Assembly (NCBI RefSeq): GCF_021726475.1
Contig: NZ_JAKJRU010000001.1
Coordinates: 186,001-250,000, forward strand
Source: Pseudomonas oligotrophica
GTDB lineage: Bacteria > Pseudomonadota > Gammaproteobacteria > Pseudomonadales > Pseudomonadaceae
Reading direction: 5' to 3'
DNA length: 64,000 bases
Position numbers and translations under genes: made by a program. Positions 28,639-39,457 of the stretch are shown here, piece by piece. Position 1 is the stretch's first letter, and each line of letters starts with the position of its first letter. A model generated the notes under the pieces. That model did not search any database and was not told the origin of the DNA. It saw only the letters and a list, made by a program, of their open reading frames with translations.

Positions 28639-30456
28639 ATGCGCACGCGCATCCTGGATTGGCTGCTGGCCGCCAGCCTGGTCGGCATTGCCGCCCCGGC
28701 CCTGGCCGAATCGATCCCCCAGGCCGGGCACGGCTCGCTCGAGCAGGACCAGCACGACCAGCGGCTGGAGACCCTGCAGGCCCGCCAGCAGGCCAGCCAG
28801 CGCCGCAGCTGGCGCACCCCCGACTGGCGCGCCGAGCCGACGGTCTCGATCAAGCTGCTCGGCATCAACGACTTCCATGGCCAGCTTTCCCCGCGCAGCG
28901 TCGCCGGGCGACCGGCCGGTGGTGCCGCCGTGCTGGCGGCCTACCTCAAGGCGGCCAGCAGCGCACACAGCCTGATCGTGCATGACGGCGACCAGGTCGG
29001 CGCCTCGCCGCCCAACTCCGCGCTGCTGCGCGACGAGCCGGCGATCGGCTTCCTCAACCTGCTGGTCAACGAGCATTGCCGCGCCTTCGCCTGGCAGTAC
29101 CGCTTGCCGCGCCAGATGCAGCCCTACGCCCAGCAGCAGTGCAATCTGCTCGGCACCCTCGGCAACCACGAGTTCGACTACGGCAGGGACGAGCTGCTGC
29201 GCCAGCTCACCGGCGGCAACCATCCGGACGGCCCCTTCCTCGAGGCGCGCTGGCAAGGCGCGCGCTTCCCCTACGTGGCGAGCAACGTGCAAGACGCCGC
29301 CAGTGGCGACAGCCTGCTGCCGCCCTACTCGATCTACTTCGCCGATGGCGTGCGCATCGGCGTGATCGGTGCGGTGCTCAAAGAAACCCCGAGCATCGTC
29401 TCGCCCAGCGGCGTCGCCGGGCTGCGCTTCGTCGACGAGGCGCAGGCGATCAACCGGGCTGTCGCCCAGTTGCGCCGCCAGGGCGTGCGCGCCATCGTCG
29501 TCGCGCTGCACCAGGGCGGCCGGCAGGCCAGCTACCAAGGCCCGACCGACCCGGCTGCAGAGCACCTCGAAGGCCCGGTCGTGGACATCATCGAGCGCCT
29601 GGACGACGAGGTCGATGTGGTCATCTCCGGGCATGCCCACGGCTTCACCAACGCGCTGGTGGCCAATGCCAACGGCACGCCGATCCTGGTCACCCAGGCA
29701 TTCTCGGCGGGCACCGCCTACGCCGATATCGATCTGGTGGTCAGCCGTCGCAGCCGCGACGTGGTCGAGAAATCCGCCGCGGTGATCACCACCTGGGCCG
29801 ACCAGGGAGTCGGGCTGACCCCGGACCCGCAGGTCGCCGCGCTGGTCGCCGAGGCCGATGCCCGCGTCGAGCCGCTGGTGGCCCGGGTGATCGGCGTGGC
29901 CCGGCGTGACATTGGCCGCAGCGAGACGGCGGCCGGCGAATCCGCCCTCGGCAACCTGATCGCCGACGCCCAGCGCGTCGCCACCGCGGCGGAGATCAGC
30001 TTCATGAACCCCGGCGGCATCCGCGCCGACCTGCCCGCCGGCGAAGTCACCTGGGGCGAGCTGTTCGCCATCCAGCCGTTCGCCAACGACCTGGTCTCCA
30101 TGGACCTCACCGGCGCACAGATCAGGACCCTGCTGGAACAGCAATGGCTCGGGCAGAGCTACCCGCGCCTGCTCAAGCCATCCGGCCTGCGCTACAGCTG
30201 GTCGGCCAGTCGCCCGCTGGGCAACCGCGTGGTCGAGATGCGCGACGCCCGCGGTGCGCCCATCGAACCGACGGCGAGCTACCGCGTCACCGTCAATTCC
30301 TTCCTCGCCGGCGGGGGCGACAACTTCGGCGTGCTCACCGAAGGGGGCAACCGCGTGGTCGGCCCGGTCGACCTGCAGGCGCTGGTGGACTACATCGGCA
30401 CGCTGCCGCAACCGTTCGACGCCGCGGTCGAGGGCAGGATCGAGCGGCTCGATTGA
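28639..30456 (+). CDS. Periplasmic bifunctional metallophosphatase/5'-nucleotidase
   Basis: 605 aa. The Sec signal peptide MRTRILDWLLAASLVGIAAP...ALA is followed by a charged Gln-rich spacer. The calcineurin-like metallophosphatase domain begins at about residue 72: LGINDFHGQL, VHDGDQVGASPP, LGTLGNHEFDYG and VVISGHAHGFTNAL provide the dimetal ligands. The C-terminal 5'-nucleotidase substrate domain has ALGNLIADAQR, FMNPGGIRADLP and YRVTVNSFLAGGGDNFGVL. It should hydrolyse extracytoplasmic nucleotides (UshA/YfkN type) for phosphate or nucleoside salvage. It is monocistronic by appearance. Confidence 0.93.
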   Translation: MRTRILDWLLAASLVGIAAPALAESIPQAGHGSLEQDQHDQRLETLQARQQASQRRSWRTPDWRAEPTVSIKLLGINDFHGQLSPRSVAGRPAGGAAVLAAYLKAASSAHSLIVHDGDQVGASPPNSALLRDEPAIGFLNLLVNEHCRAFAWQYRLPRQMQPYAQQQCNLLGTLGNHEFDYGRDELLRQLTGGNHPDGPFLEARWQGARFPYVASNVQDAASGDSLLPPYSIYFADGVRIGVIGAVLKETPSIVSPSGVAGLRFVDEAQAINRAVAQLRRQGVRAIVVALHQGGRQASYQGPTDPAAEHLEGPVVDIIERLDDEVDVVISGHAHGFTNALVANANGTPILVTQAFSAGTAYADIDLVVSRRSRDVVEKSAAVITTWADQGVGLTPDPQVAALVAEADARVEPLVARVIGVARRDIGRSETAAGESALGNLIADAQRVATAAEISFMNPGGIRADLPAGEVTWGELFAIQPFANDLVSMDLTGAQIRTLLEQQWLGQSYPRLLKPSGLRYSWSASRPLGNRVVEMRDARGAPIEPTASYRVTVNSFLAGGGDNFGVLTEGGNRVVGPVDLQALVDYIGTLPQPFDAAVEGRIERLD

Positions 30457-30659
30457 GGCCGTGGCGCGCCTCCAGCTCCCGCGTGCGACGGGCCACGGCT
30501 CGCCGCGGGAGCCGGCCGACCGCTGATCCCGCCCGCTGAACTCAGGCGCCCGCCCCGCGCCCAACCTGTATGAGCGCTGCCGACGGGCGTCCGGCCTCGT
30601 CGTGCCAGCCCGGCCGCGCCGCGCTCTGCCCAGTTGTTCAGCACAACGTGAGGTGAGCC

Positions 30660-31481
30660 ATGAAACACACACTGGTAGCAGCGTTCGCCACGCTGACCGA
30701 TGCCAATCGCACCCGCGCCGACCTGATGTCGCGCGGCATCCCGCGCGAGCAGATCCATGCCGTGGGCGCCGACAGCGCCGAGATTCACGCCTATGACGCG
30801 CCCTACTCCACCGGCGACGCCACGCCTGATCGCCATGAACACGAATCCAAGATCGCGCATTTCTTCAAGTCGCTGTTCGGCCACGAACCGCACGAGGAAC
30901 ACCGGCGCTATGCCACCGCCTATCCCGACGCGGTGCGCCGCGGCTCGCTGGTGATCGCAGTGGACGTGGTCGACGACGATCAGCTGGTCCGCGCGCGCGA
31001 TGCGCTGGAATACAACGGCGCGCTCTCCATCGATGCCCAGGGCACCGGCGCCAGCGCCGCCATGCGCGACTATCCCGGCCCGAGCAGCCCCTATGCCGGT
31101 GCGACAGGCGGCGACAGCCATCTGGACAAGCACTTCAGCGGCCGCCAGACCGTGGCCGCCGGAGCCATGGCCGGCCGCATGCAACCGAGCGAGCGCGACA
31201 CCCTGGCCACGGGCAGCATGGCCAGCGAGCGCGGCGACCTCGGCGCCGGCAGCCACACGTCACGCCAGGGCGATGCCGTCAGCGGCAGCCATGGCATTGG
31301 CAGCGCCGGCAAGCGCGCCGGCACCGACTACCCGCCCACCACCGCGACCACCGCCCCGACTGGCGCCGGCACCACCGGCCACGGCGCCAACGCCGGCCCC
31401 GTCGAGGTCGCGCCCGGCGTGGCGACGCGTGAATCCGGGTTATGCAGCGACCGCGTCTGCGTCATCCAGCGGCCCAGCTAA
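30660..31481 (+). CDS. YflT/GS17M-like stress protein with low-complexity tail
   Basis: 273 aa. The first about 125 residues resemble the general stress protein 17M/YflT domain: TLVAAFATLTDANRTRADLM, SRGIPREQIHAVG, and VRRGSLVIAVDVVDDDQLVR with ARDALEYNGAL. After residue 130 the sequence becomes low-complexity, rich in Gly, Ser, Ala, Thr and His (LATGSMASERGDLGAGSHTS, TTATTAPTGAGTTGHGA), with no membrane helix. The C-terminus reads LCSDRVCVIQRPS, with two Cys. It starts behind GTGAGGTGAGCC. Function unknown; a role in envelope or osmotic stress is only a guess. Confidence 0.75.
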   Translation: MKHTLVAAFATLTDANRTRADLMSRGIPREQIHAVGADSAEIHAYDAPYSTGDATPDRHEHESKIAHFFKSLFGHEPHEEHRRYATAYPDAVRRGSLVIAVDVVDDDQLVRARDALEYNGALSIDAQGTGASAAMRDYPGPSSPYAGATGGDSHLDKHFSGRQTVAAGAMAGRMQPSERDTLATGSMASERGDLGAGSHTSRQGDAVSGSHGIGSAGKRAGTDYPPTTATTAPTGAGTTGHGANAGPVEVAPGVATRESGLCSDRVCVIQRPS

Positions 31482-31493
31482 GCAGGCCCAGCC

Positions 31494-31696
31494 GTAGGGT
31501 GGAAAACGGCGCAGCCTTTTCCACCACTCGGCACCTCCATGACAGCTCGGCGATAGGCGAATCCTGGCTGTTCCACCTACCGCCCGGCCCGCTGCAGCGG
31601 TCGGCAGTCGCGGCTTTGCCCCAGTGCGCTCGGCCACCCGAGCGCCGTACCGAACCTGCTCGCACTGGTGGACAAGCGAAGCGTTGTCCACCCTAC
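31494..31696. repeat. Expanded copy of the GTAGGGTGG composite repeat
   Basis: The left hairpin (31494-31525) pairs GGTGGAAAA with TTTTCCACC, and the right hairpin (31667-31696) pairs GGTGGACAA with TTGTCCACC. The outer ends are GTAGGGTGG and CCACCCTAC, exactly as at 23484-23562. Here 141 bp of unrelated sequence separate the hairpins, against 12 bp in the trp copy. The loops are exchanged between copies: CGAAGCG and a GGCGCAGCC-type loop swap sides. Confidence 0.8.
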
Positions 31697-31794
31697 GCGC
31701 TGGCTATTGGTACCTGGCACCGGTCTCCCAGGCAGAAGGCGAGGACGCTATCGCCATACGGCGCCTGACGCTGCCGAACTGATAAGCCGACACG

Positions 31795-31816
31795 GTAGGG
31801 TGGGCTTAAGCCCACC
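31795..31816. repeat. Short GTAGGGTGGG hairpin repeat
   Basis: GTAGGGTGGGCTTAAGCCCACC contains the perfect palindrome GGTGGGCTTAAGCCCACC apart from its outer bases, and begins with the same GTAGGGTGG as the composite repeats. A decayed relative, GGTGGGCTTAAACCC, lies near 25724-25738 downstream of trpA. Confidence 0.7.
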
Positions 31817-31903
31817 GCTGATTCGTATATCGGTGAGCTAAGGCCTGGCGTCAGGCAGGGCGTTTATTTAGCGAGCAAAACAAAGGGAGATCCACTTTCT
31901 AAA

Positions 31904-33787
31904 TCACGCACAACTTTCCCGCATCACCCCCAACCCCTCCCTCACCCCACCAATCGCCTCCTGCACTCGCCTCGTAAAATCCGAATGCTCTTGATACGTC
32001 ATCACCAGCCGATCAATTGCCCGCGTCATTGCCACATACAACAAGCGTGCTTCATCCGCTTCGGGCTCGCCTTTCTTCGGCATTTCGCCTAGGCCCGGTA
32101 TAAGCACTAGGCCGAACTCCAGGCCTTTGCTGGAGTGCATGCTGACGATCTTCACGCTGTCTTCAGGGCCGTAGAGTTCGCTGCGGGCTTTCGAGTTGGC
32201 GCCGGAGGCGTAGGCGATACCCGCCTGGGCCAGCGCATGTTCTGCTGCCTGGGCTTGGGAGCTGCTGCGGTAGATGATCGCCATGTCGCTGAGCGCGCGG
32301 CCATTGAGCAGTTCGTCGCGGATGCGGCTGACGAGGCAGTCCCATTCCTGCCAATGGCCTTCGCAGTGGATGAGTTCGGGGAAGGCGCCGCGGCGGCCGG
32401 CGCTTTCGGGAACAATGACGGGCACGCCGTCTTCGCCGGCATCGCGCCCGGCGAGCAGCTCGGTGGCGAAGGCGCGGGCGACCGAGAGCACTTCCAGTGT
32501 GTTGCGGTAGTTGAGCTTGAGGATGGTGGTGCGGCCCTGGGCCTGGATGCCGACACTGGCGAAGCTGAAGTCCAGCCCGGTCTTCTTGCCCTTACCTCGG
32601 TAGATGGACTGGGCGTCGTCGTAGAGCACCAGCAGCGAGTTGGTGGCCGGGTCGACCATCTGCACGATGAGCTTGAACCACTCGGGCGCGAAGTCGTGGC
32701 CTTCGTCGATCAGCACGGCGGCGTACTGCGCGCGCGGGATCTGCCCGCGATCGACGCCGTCGATGGTTCTCTCCACCTGTTCGGCCGCGTACTTCGCGGC
32801 TGACGGACTCCACTTCGGCTTATCGACGTTGTAGGTCGCCAGCATCTCCGAGCACCAGCCGTGGAAATGCTGCACGGTGACTTTCTCACCCAAGCCCTTT
32901 TCGACAAGCACCTGGCGCAGGCGCCCGGCCAGCGATCGATTGAAGCAGAGCACCAGAATCGGCTTGTTTGAGACCTTGGCCAGTTGCTCGCAGCGGTAGC
33001 CGAGGATCATGGTCTTGCCGCTGCCGGCCGCGCCGTGGATCACGCGATGACCTTCGCCCAGTGAGCGGGCAAGTTGTTCCTGTTGCAGGTCCATGACCTT
33101 GATCAGGCTGGGGATCGGCGCGTCGCCCTCGGCGAACAGGCCGAACTGGCCCGGTTGGCTGTTGACGCGGACCTCGGGGTAGAGGTGGTAGCGCACGCGG
33201 TCGATCTGCGGCAGCGTCAGGGTGCAGGGGAAGACGTGGGGGAACATGCTCCACAGGCGCTGCTGGAAAGCTTCCGGGTCGGCCGTTTCGGTCATTTCGT
33301 CCTGGAAGATGACGCGCTGCGGGTCGAGTGCGTCATGCAGGTCGGTCCCTTCGAACTGGCGGCGGGTGATGTTGGTGAGCACCACGCCCCAGCCCCACGG
33401 CATGATCAGTTCGCCCGGTCGCGGCGAGCTTTTACTCTGGCGCAGCAGCGGATCTTTCTTTAGCGCTAATAGCAGCTCCAGCACATTGGTGCGGGCTTGG
33501 GTCATCGGATTGCGTTCGGTCTTGACTCCTTCGAGGGTGTGTATCCGCGCATGCCCAGGGTCGATGGTGTGGATGGTCGCCAGCTTCCAGTCCTTGACCT
33601 CGAGTACGAGGATGCCGCGACGCGGATGCAGGACAACGAAGTCGGGGTAGCGCGCCTTGGGCCCGACCGGGACGTTGCTCCAGCACAGGTAGTCGTCTTC
33701 CAGCAGCTTTTCCAGCCGCTCGGCAAAGCGCCGTTCGCCGGGTGTGTCGAACTGGCATTGCGAGCGAACGGGGAAAAAGCGCGCCAT
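31904..33787 (-). CDS. NERD nuclease-UvrD-like helicase fusion
   Basis: 627 aa. Residues about 15-120 form a NERD domain with nuclease-like residues Asp49 in YPDFVVLHP and Glu63/Lys65 in GILVLEVKDWKL. From about residue 230 comes a superfamily-1 helicase: Walker A HGAAGSGKT (about 251-259), FNRSLAGRLR, motif II as DEGHDFAPEW, motif III with LYDDAQSIYRGKGKK, LNYRNTLEVL, and motifs V/VI VKIVSMHSSKGLEFGLVLIP and LLYVAMTRAIDRL. NERD-helicases are mostly uncharacterised, and some related nuclease-helicases act in phage defence. The gene is solitary, lower in GC than its neighbours and next to dispersed repeats, which suggests acquisition. Start at the ATG giving MARFFPVRSQ. Confidence 0.9.
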   Translation of the reverse strand: MARFFPVRSQCQFDTPGERRFAERLEKLLEDDYLCWSNVPVGPKARYPDFVVLHPRRGILVLEVKDWKLATIHTIDPGHARIHTLEGVKTERNPMTQARTNVLELLLALKKDPLLRQSKSSPRPGELIMPWGWGVVLTNITRRQFEGTDLHDALDPQRVIFQDEMTETADPEAFQQRLWSMFPHVFPCTLTLPQIDRVRYHLYPEVRVNSQPGQFGLFAEGDAPIPSLIKVMDLQQEQLARSLGEGHRVIHGAAGSGKTMILGYRCEQLAKVSNKPILVLCFNRSLAGRLRQVLVEKGLGEKVTVQHFHGWCSEMLATYNVDKPKWSPSAAKYAAEQVERTIDGVDRGQIPRAQYAAVLIDEGHDFAPEWFKLIVQMVDPATNSLLVLYDDAQSIYRGKGKKTGLDFSFASVGIQAQGRTTILKLNYRNTLEVLSVARAFATELLAGRDAGEDGVPVIVPESAGRRGAFPELIHCEGHWQEWDCLVSRIRDELLNGRALSDMAIIYRSSSQAQAAEHALAQAGIAYASGANSKARSELYGPEDSVKIVSMHSSKGLEFGLVLIPGLGEMPKKGEPEADEARLLYVAMTRAIDRLVMTYQEHSDFTRRVQEAIGGVREGLGVMRESCA

Positions 33788-34116
33788 TTTTTACCTTCCT
33801 TAGTGACGCGCCGGAGGCCGCGTCCTTTACCCGCCGCAGCGAGACCTGAGCGTGCGCGTTTACCGCGCGTGACGGCACATTAGCCACTGCGTCCATACGG
33901 GTAAAGCCGACGATGGATGGCCCACCTCCGCACCGCAGTCGAGCACTGGCGCCGCGATAGCCTTCTGCCGAGAGGTTCATACCGACACAGGCGAGTACGG
34001 AACCGCTACCGTCGCCGCGGTCTTAGCTCTGGATAAACGACGCCGACTGGCGTTTCATTCGCACCGCATCCGGCCCGGAGGGCCGGCGCATTGTCTCTTC
34101 GAGAAAGGACCGCCCC
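33788..34116. other. Intergenic region between nuclease-helicase and pgm
   Basis: 329 bp between divergent genes. A short GC hairpin CCGGCCC-GGA-GGGCCGG (34070-34086) lies just upstream of pgm, and a GAGAAAGGA ribosome site is at 34100-34108. I saw no convincing promoter boxes, gene or repeat. The left part would carry the helicase promoter. Confidence 0.55.
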
Positions 34117-35781
<1,665 letters not shown>

Positions 35782-35790
35782 GGGTGTCTG

Positions 35791-35814
35791 GCCCGCCGCT
35801 TGCGAGCGGCGGGC
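35791..35814 (+). terminator. Strong GC hairpin after pgm
   Basis: GCCCGCCGCT pairs perfectly with AGCGGCGGGC (10 bp) around a TGCG loop, 10 bp after the pgm stop. No T-run follows, so it may act as a Rho-independent-like terminator or only as a 3' stabilising hairpin. Confidence 0.55.
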
Positions 35815-35976
35815 GCTGGCCTGACGGAATGGAAACATTTGCACACAAACTCCAGACGCGGCATTGCGCCGCACCCGGGCGAGGACTAGATTGAAGGCGA
35901 GCGCAGGGTCCGGGTGGCCCGGTGCACCGGCCGCACGCATGCGCGGCGCCCCGCTTTCCCAAGGAGGATCGCAGCC

Positions 35977-36303
35977 ATGAAATCGTCTTCCCCGCTGTCT
36001 TTCATGCTGATCAGGCGCCCGCTGGGCGTGGTGTTCTGGCTTTACGGGGTGATCCCCAGCCACGTCCTGTGGGGCATGGCCCTGTTCGGTTATTTCAACG
36101 GCGCTTCGCTGGCGACCAACCTGATGATGTTCGGGCTGATCCTCGCCTATACGGCATGGATCATCACCGAGATCTGGCTGTGCGCCGACAACGTGCGCAA
36201 CAAGCTCTACGGCGACATGGCGCGCCTGCTCACCGCGGCCTGGGCGATCAATAGCGTGCTGCTGGTGTTCTTCCTCACCGTGCAACGGCTCGGCGGCGTC
36301 TGA
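35977..36303 (+). CDS. Small inner-membrane protein, three helices
   Basis: 108 aa behind a strong AAGGAGGA site. Predicted membrane segments: VFWLYGVIPSHVLWGMALFG, LMMFGLILAYTAWIITEIWL and WAINSVLLVFFLTVQ. The N-terminus is basic (FMLIRRPLGV), so that end is probably cytoplasmic. I do not recognise a named family. The upstream open frame from 35914 lacks coding character and the ribosome site favours 35977. It is monocistronic between pgm and pbpG. Confidence 0.75.
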   Translation: MKSSSPLSFMLIRRPLGVVFWLYGVIPSHVLWGMALFGYFNGASLATNLMMFGLILAYTAWIITEIWLCADNVRNKLYGDMARLLTAAWAINSVLLVFFLTVQRLGGV

Positions 36304-36466
36304 GCCCTTCCCCAGACAAGGCCGTTGCGCTCGATGCCAGTAGCAGCGGCCAGCCGGGATTCCTCGACAGGGCAGCCGAGCGGCTGCCCGTTTCATTCCC
36401 GACCGAAACCCACCGTGTGAACCGGCGACAGCGCCCGCTGCCCCACGCTAGGCGATCGAGCGAGGC

Positions 36467-37384
36467 TTACTGCGCCGCCTGCAGCAGGCCCTGGCGCTGC
36501 GCCATCTTCTGCTGCTTGTAGGCCAGCGCGGCGGCCGGCACCGGGGTGATGGTGCCGGTCTCGATCCACTTCTTCAGGCGGTTGGCATCGGCCATGTGGG
36601 TGTACTTGCCGAACGCATCGAGCACGACGAAGGCCACCGGCCGGCCGTTCATGCGGGTGCGCATCACCAGGCAGTGGCCGGCGGCGTTGGTGAAGCCGGT
36701 CTTGGTCAGCTGGATGTCCCAGTTGGGCTTGCGCACCAGGGCGTTGGTGTTGCGAAAGCCCAGGGTGTAGCCGGGCTTGCGGAAGGCCACGGTCTTCTCC
36801 GGGGTGGCGCTGAACTGGCCGAGCAGCGGGTAGTCCTGGCTGGCGCGCACCAGGCGCACCAGGTCGCGTGCGCTGGAGACGTTGCGCTCGGACAGCCCGG
36901 TCGGTTCGACGTAGCGGGTGTCGGCCATGCCCAGCGCGCGCGCCTTGGCGTTCATCGCCTGGATGAAGGCGCCGTAGCCGCCGGGGTAGTGATGCGCCAG
37001 GCTCGCCGCCGCGCGGTTCTCCGAGGACATCAGGGTCAGCAGCAGCATCTCGCGGCGGCTGATCTGGCTGCCGATGCGCACCCGGGAATACACGCCACGC
37101 ATCTCCGGCACGTCGCGGATGGTGATCGGCAGCACCTCGTCCAGCGGCAGCTTGGCGTCGAGCACCACCATGGCGGTCATCAGCTTGGTCACCGAGGCGA
37201 TCGGCACCACCAGCCCCGGATTGCTGGAATACAGCACTTCGTTGGTGTCGAGGTCGACCAGCAGGGCGCTGCCGGATGCCAGTTCCTGGGTAGCGGCGAC
37301 CTTGGGTGCCGCGTGGCTGGCCGGAGCCAGGGCCATGCTGGTGCAGAGCAGCAGCAGGCTGAAAATCGAGTGGCGAAACTTCAC
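36467..37384 (-). CDS. pbpG: D-alanyl-D-alanine endopeptidase PbpG (PBP7 type)
   Basis: 305 aa. A signal peptide ([20 protein letters not shown]...SHA) is followed by a low-molecular-weight penicillin-binding protein of the S11 family: nucleophile Ser64 and Lys67 in [13 protein letters not shown], the SxN motif in [19 protein letters not shown] and the KTG motif in [18 protein letters not shown]7/8 enzymes cleave D-Ala-meso-DAP cross-links in the periplasm. The start is GTG at 37384, from which the signal peptide begins; the upstream open extension is non-coding in character, and GTG at 37393 is an alternative. Confidence 0.94.
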   Translation of the reverse strand: MKFRHSIFSLLLLCTSMALAPASHAAPKVAATQELASGSALLVDLDTNEVLYSSNPGLVVPIASVTKLMTAMVVLDAKLPLDEVLPITIRDVPEMRGVYSRVRIGSQISRREMLLLTLMSSENRAAASLAHHYPGGYGAFIQAMNAKARALGMADTRYVEPTGLSERNVSSARDLVRLVRASQDYPLLGQFSATPEKTVAFRKPGYTLGFRNTNALVRKPNWDIQLTKTGFTNAAGHCLVMRTRMNGRPVAFVVLDAFGKYTHMADANRLKKWIETGTITPVPAAALAYKQQKMAQRQGLLQAAQ

Positions 37385-37673
37385 TGCATTCACCGAGTTA
37401 GAGAGGCTGGACGAAACGGCGCCGGCTAGGGCGCAGCGCCGCAGTATACGGAAAAGCCCTGGCGGCTTCGCCGGCGGCGCCTGGCCAGCCGGGTGCGACG
37501 CACGGGCACCCTGCGCGGCCACCGCCGGGCCGGGCAGGCAACTAGAGTGTAGAAGAGCCGCGCCGCCACGACCGACCGTCGGGCGCCTCGGCGGCAGGCG
37601 GCCATCACAGGCGCATTGCACCTTCGGCGGCCGTTGCAGTCCAACGGTCAGGTTTATCAGGGGAGGACCCACC

Positions 37674-37985
37674 ATGTCCCGCTTCAGCCACACGCCAACC
37701 ACCCGCGAAGAGATCCAGCACGAGATCGACAGCCTGATGCGTGCCCTGGACCGCCTCAAGCACGACACCGCGCGCGAGTCGCGCCATGGCCTGGACAACC
37801 TGCGCTCGCGCGCCGAGGCGCTCTGGCACGACGTCCACTGGGACGAGCACTGCGCCGACCTGTCGCGCCGCACCCAGGACGCCGGGCGCATGGCCCGGGA
37901 CTGCGCCCGCCAGCACCCGCTGGCGACCGTCGCCCTGGCCGCCGGCGCCTGTGCCTTGATCGGCTACCTGGTCACCCGGCGCTGA
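37674..37985 (+). CDS. DUF883 (ElaB/YqjD/YgaM-like) membrane-anchored protein
   Basis: 103 aa behind GGGGAGGACC. The long charged N-terminal helix ([40 protein letters not shown]) is followed by a single C-terminal helix [20 protein letters not shown] and a final TRR. This is the layout of ElaB/YqjD tail-anchored proteins, some of which bind stationary-phase ribosomes. Three bases separate it from the next gene, so the two are co-transcribed. Confidence 0.85.
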   Translation: MSRFSHTPTTREEIQHEIDSLMRALDRLKHDTARESRHGLDNLRSRAEALWHDVHWDEHCADLSRRTQDAGRMARDCARQHPLATVALAAGACALIGYLVTRR

Positions 37986-37988
37986 ACC

Positions 37989-38558
37989 ATGCTCAACGCC
38001 GAGACGCCGCGGCTGAAGTTCGCCCTGTACGGCGCGCAGGGCAGCCTCGGCAGTGCGGTGCTGGTGGAGCTGCTCAGCCGCCAGCATGAGGCGGTGGCGC
38101 TGCTCGACGACCTCAACGCGCTGACCGCGCGCCCCGGCCTGCGCACCAAGCCCGGCGACCTGCACGACCCGACCGGCGTCAGCGAGAGCGTCGCCGGGAT
38201 GGACGCGGTGCTCTGCCTGTTCGACGCCGCGGCTCCGCCGGAGGCATTCGCCTCGGCGGTCAAGGCGCTGCTCGTGGGCCTGCCGCGGGTCGCGGTCGAC
38301 CGCCTGCTGCTGGTGGCCGATTTCCCGCACCTCGCGGACCAGCCCCCGGTGGTGGCGGCGCTGCAGCGCCTGGCCGCCGATCCGCTGCGCTGGACACTGG
38401 TCGACGCCGCGCCGGTGCAGCCGGGGCTGGGCATCGACGACCTTGCCGCCGCCGGCGACGGGCCGCAGCTGCGCGCGCTACGCCGCCTGGCGGCCGGGAT
38501 CGTCGACGAGCTGGAACAACCGCTGCACCTGCGCGAGCGGATTCGCTTCAGCGACTGA
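37989..38558 (+). CDS. Rossmann-fold NAD(P)-binding protein (NmrA/epimerase-like)
   Basis: 189 aa. A short Rossmann domain begins KFALYGAQGSLGSAVLVELL, where GxxGxxG-like glycines form the dinucleotide loop. It continues with acidic VALLDDLNAL and DLHDPTGVSESVAGMDAVLC, which matches NmrA/atypical SDR proteins. No Tyr-x-x-x-Lys pair is visible, so a catalytic role is doubtful; it could be a redox sensor or a degenerate reductase. It follows the DUF883 gene by 3 bp and ends 3 bp from convergent aroE. Confidence 0.7.
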   Translation: MLNAETPRLKFALYGAQGSLGSAVLVELLSRQHEAVALLDDLNALTARPGLRTKPGDLHDPTGVSESVAGMDAVLCLFDAAAPPEAFASAVKALLVGLPRVAVDRLLLVADFPHLADQPPVVAALQRLAADPLRWTLVDAAPVQPGLGIDDLAAAGDGPQLRALRRLAAGIVDELEQPLHLRERIRFSD

Positions 38559-38561
38559 GGT

Positions 38562-39383
38562 TCAGGCAGCCGTCAGCTGCCGGCGCAGCTCGGCCTGCAC
38601 CGCCGCGGTCTGCGGGCGTACGCCGCGCCAGAGCTCGAACGCCGCCGCGGCCTGCTCGACGAGCATGCCGAGCCCGTCGCGACAGGGCGCGCCCAACCGC
38701 TGCGCCCAGCGACAGAAGGGCGTCGGCTCGGCGCCGTACATCATGTCGTAGCAGAAGGTCTCGCCGGGCCGCACCAGGCTGTCGGCCAGCGGCGGCAGCT
38801 CGCCGCCCAGGCTCGCCGAAGTGCCGTTGACGATCACCTCGAAGGGGCCTTCGAGCGCGGCGAAGCTGCTCGCCGAGACCGGGCCAAGGGCGGCGAACTC
38901 GGTGGCCAGGGCCTCGGCCTTGTCCAGGCTGCGATTGGCGATCACCAGCGCGGCCGGGCGCTGGGCCAGCAGCGGCTCGAGGGCGCCGCGCACCGCCCCG
39001 CCGGCGCCGAGCAGCAGGATGCGCCGCCCTTGCAGGGCCACGCCGGCATTGGCGGTCAGGTCGTCGACCAGCCCGACGCCGTCGGTGTTGTCGCCCAGCA
39101 GGCGGCCGTCATCGAGCTTCATCAGCGTGTTCACCGCCCCGGCGCGCTGCGCCCGCGCGGTCAGCTGGTCGGCCAGGCGGAACGCCTGCTCCTTGAACGG
39201 CACCGTGACGTTGGCGCCGCGCCCCTCGACGAAGAACGCCCGCGCCGCCTCGACGAAACCATCCAGCGGCGCCAGCAGCGGCTCGTAGCTGAGCACCTGG
39301 CCGGTCTGCTCGGCGAACAGCCGGTGGATCTGCGGCGACTTGCTGTGGCCGATGGGGTTGCCGAATACACCGTAGCGGTCCAT
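38562..39383 (-). CDS. aroE: Shikimate dehydrogenase
   Basis: 273 aa; NADPH-dependent reduction of 3-dehydroshikimate. The shikimate-binding N-terminus is [20 protein letters not shown], and the catalytic Lys lies in [12 protein letters not shown]. Substrate ligands are in [20 protein letters not shown], the NADP loop in [14 protein letters not shown] with IANRSLDKA, and the C-terminal [19 protein letters not shown]. Start at the conserved MDRYGVFG; an upstream extension in the same frame is not homologous. In P. aeruginosa aroE is near hemF and qor as here, but two iron-uptake genes and a DUF2946 gene intervene. Confidence 0.97.
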   Translation of the reverse strand: MDRYGVFGNPIGHSKSPQIHRLFAEQTGQVLSYEPLLAPLDGFVEAARAFFVEGRGANVTVPFKEQAFRLADQLTARAQRAGAVNTLMKLDDGRLLGDNTDGVGLVDDLTANAGVALQGRRILLLGAGGAVRGALEPLLAQRPAALVIANRSLDKAEALATEFAALGPVSASSFAALEGPFEVIVNGTSASLGGELPPLADSLVRPGETFCYDMMYGAEPTPFCRWAQRLGAPCRDGLGMLVEQAAAAFELWRGVRPQTAAVQAELRRQLTAA

Positions 39384-39457
39384 GGGAGTCCTCAGCTGGA
39401 AGGCAAAAGCCGGAAGCTTGCAGTTTTTTGCCAGCGGCTGCCAGCGTCGCGCGGCCC

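Larger units (their letters stand above)
31482..31903. other. Repeat-bearing intergenic region, no gene
   Basis: 422 bp between the stress protein and the convergent nuclease-helicase gene. It contains the expanded composite repeat (31494-31696) and a single short hairpin (31795-31816). The right end, from about 31860, is noticeably AT-rich (TTTATTTAGCGAGC, CAAAACAAAGGG), unlike the core genome. I see no open frame with coding character. Confidence 0.7.

Noticed and set aside
27544-30672. 1042-codon open frame antisense to yghU and the 5'-nucleotidase
   Set aside because: It spans two well-supported plus-strand genes and their spacer, shows no domain motif, and reads as antisense of high-GC codons.
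23484-31816. Possible CRISPR-like array from recurring GTAGGGTGG repeats
   Set aside because: The copies are palindromic, few and widely scattered, with no regular spacers and no cas genes; they are dispersed hairpin repeats.
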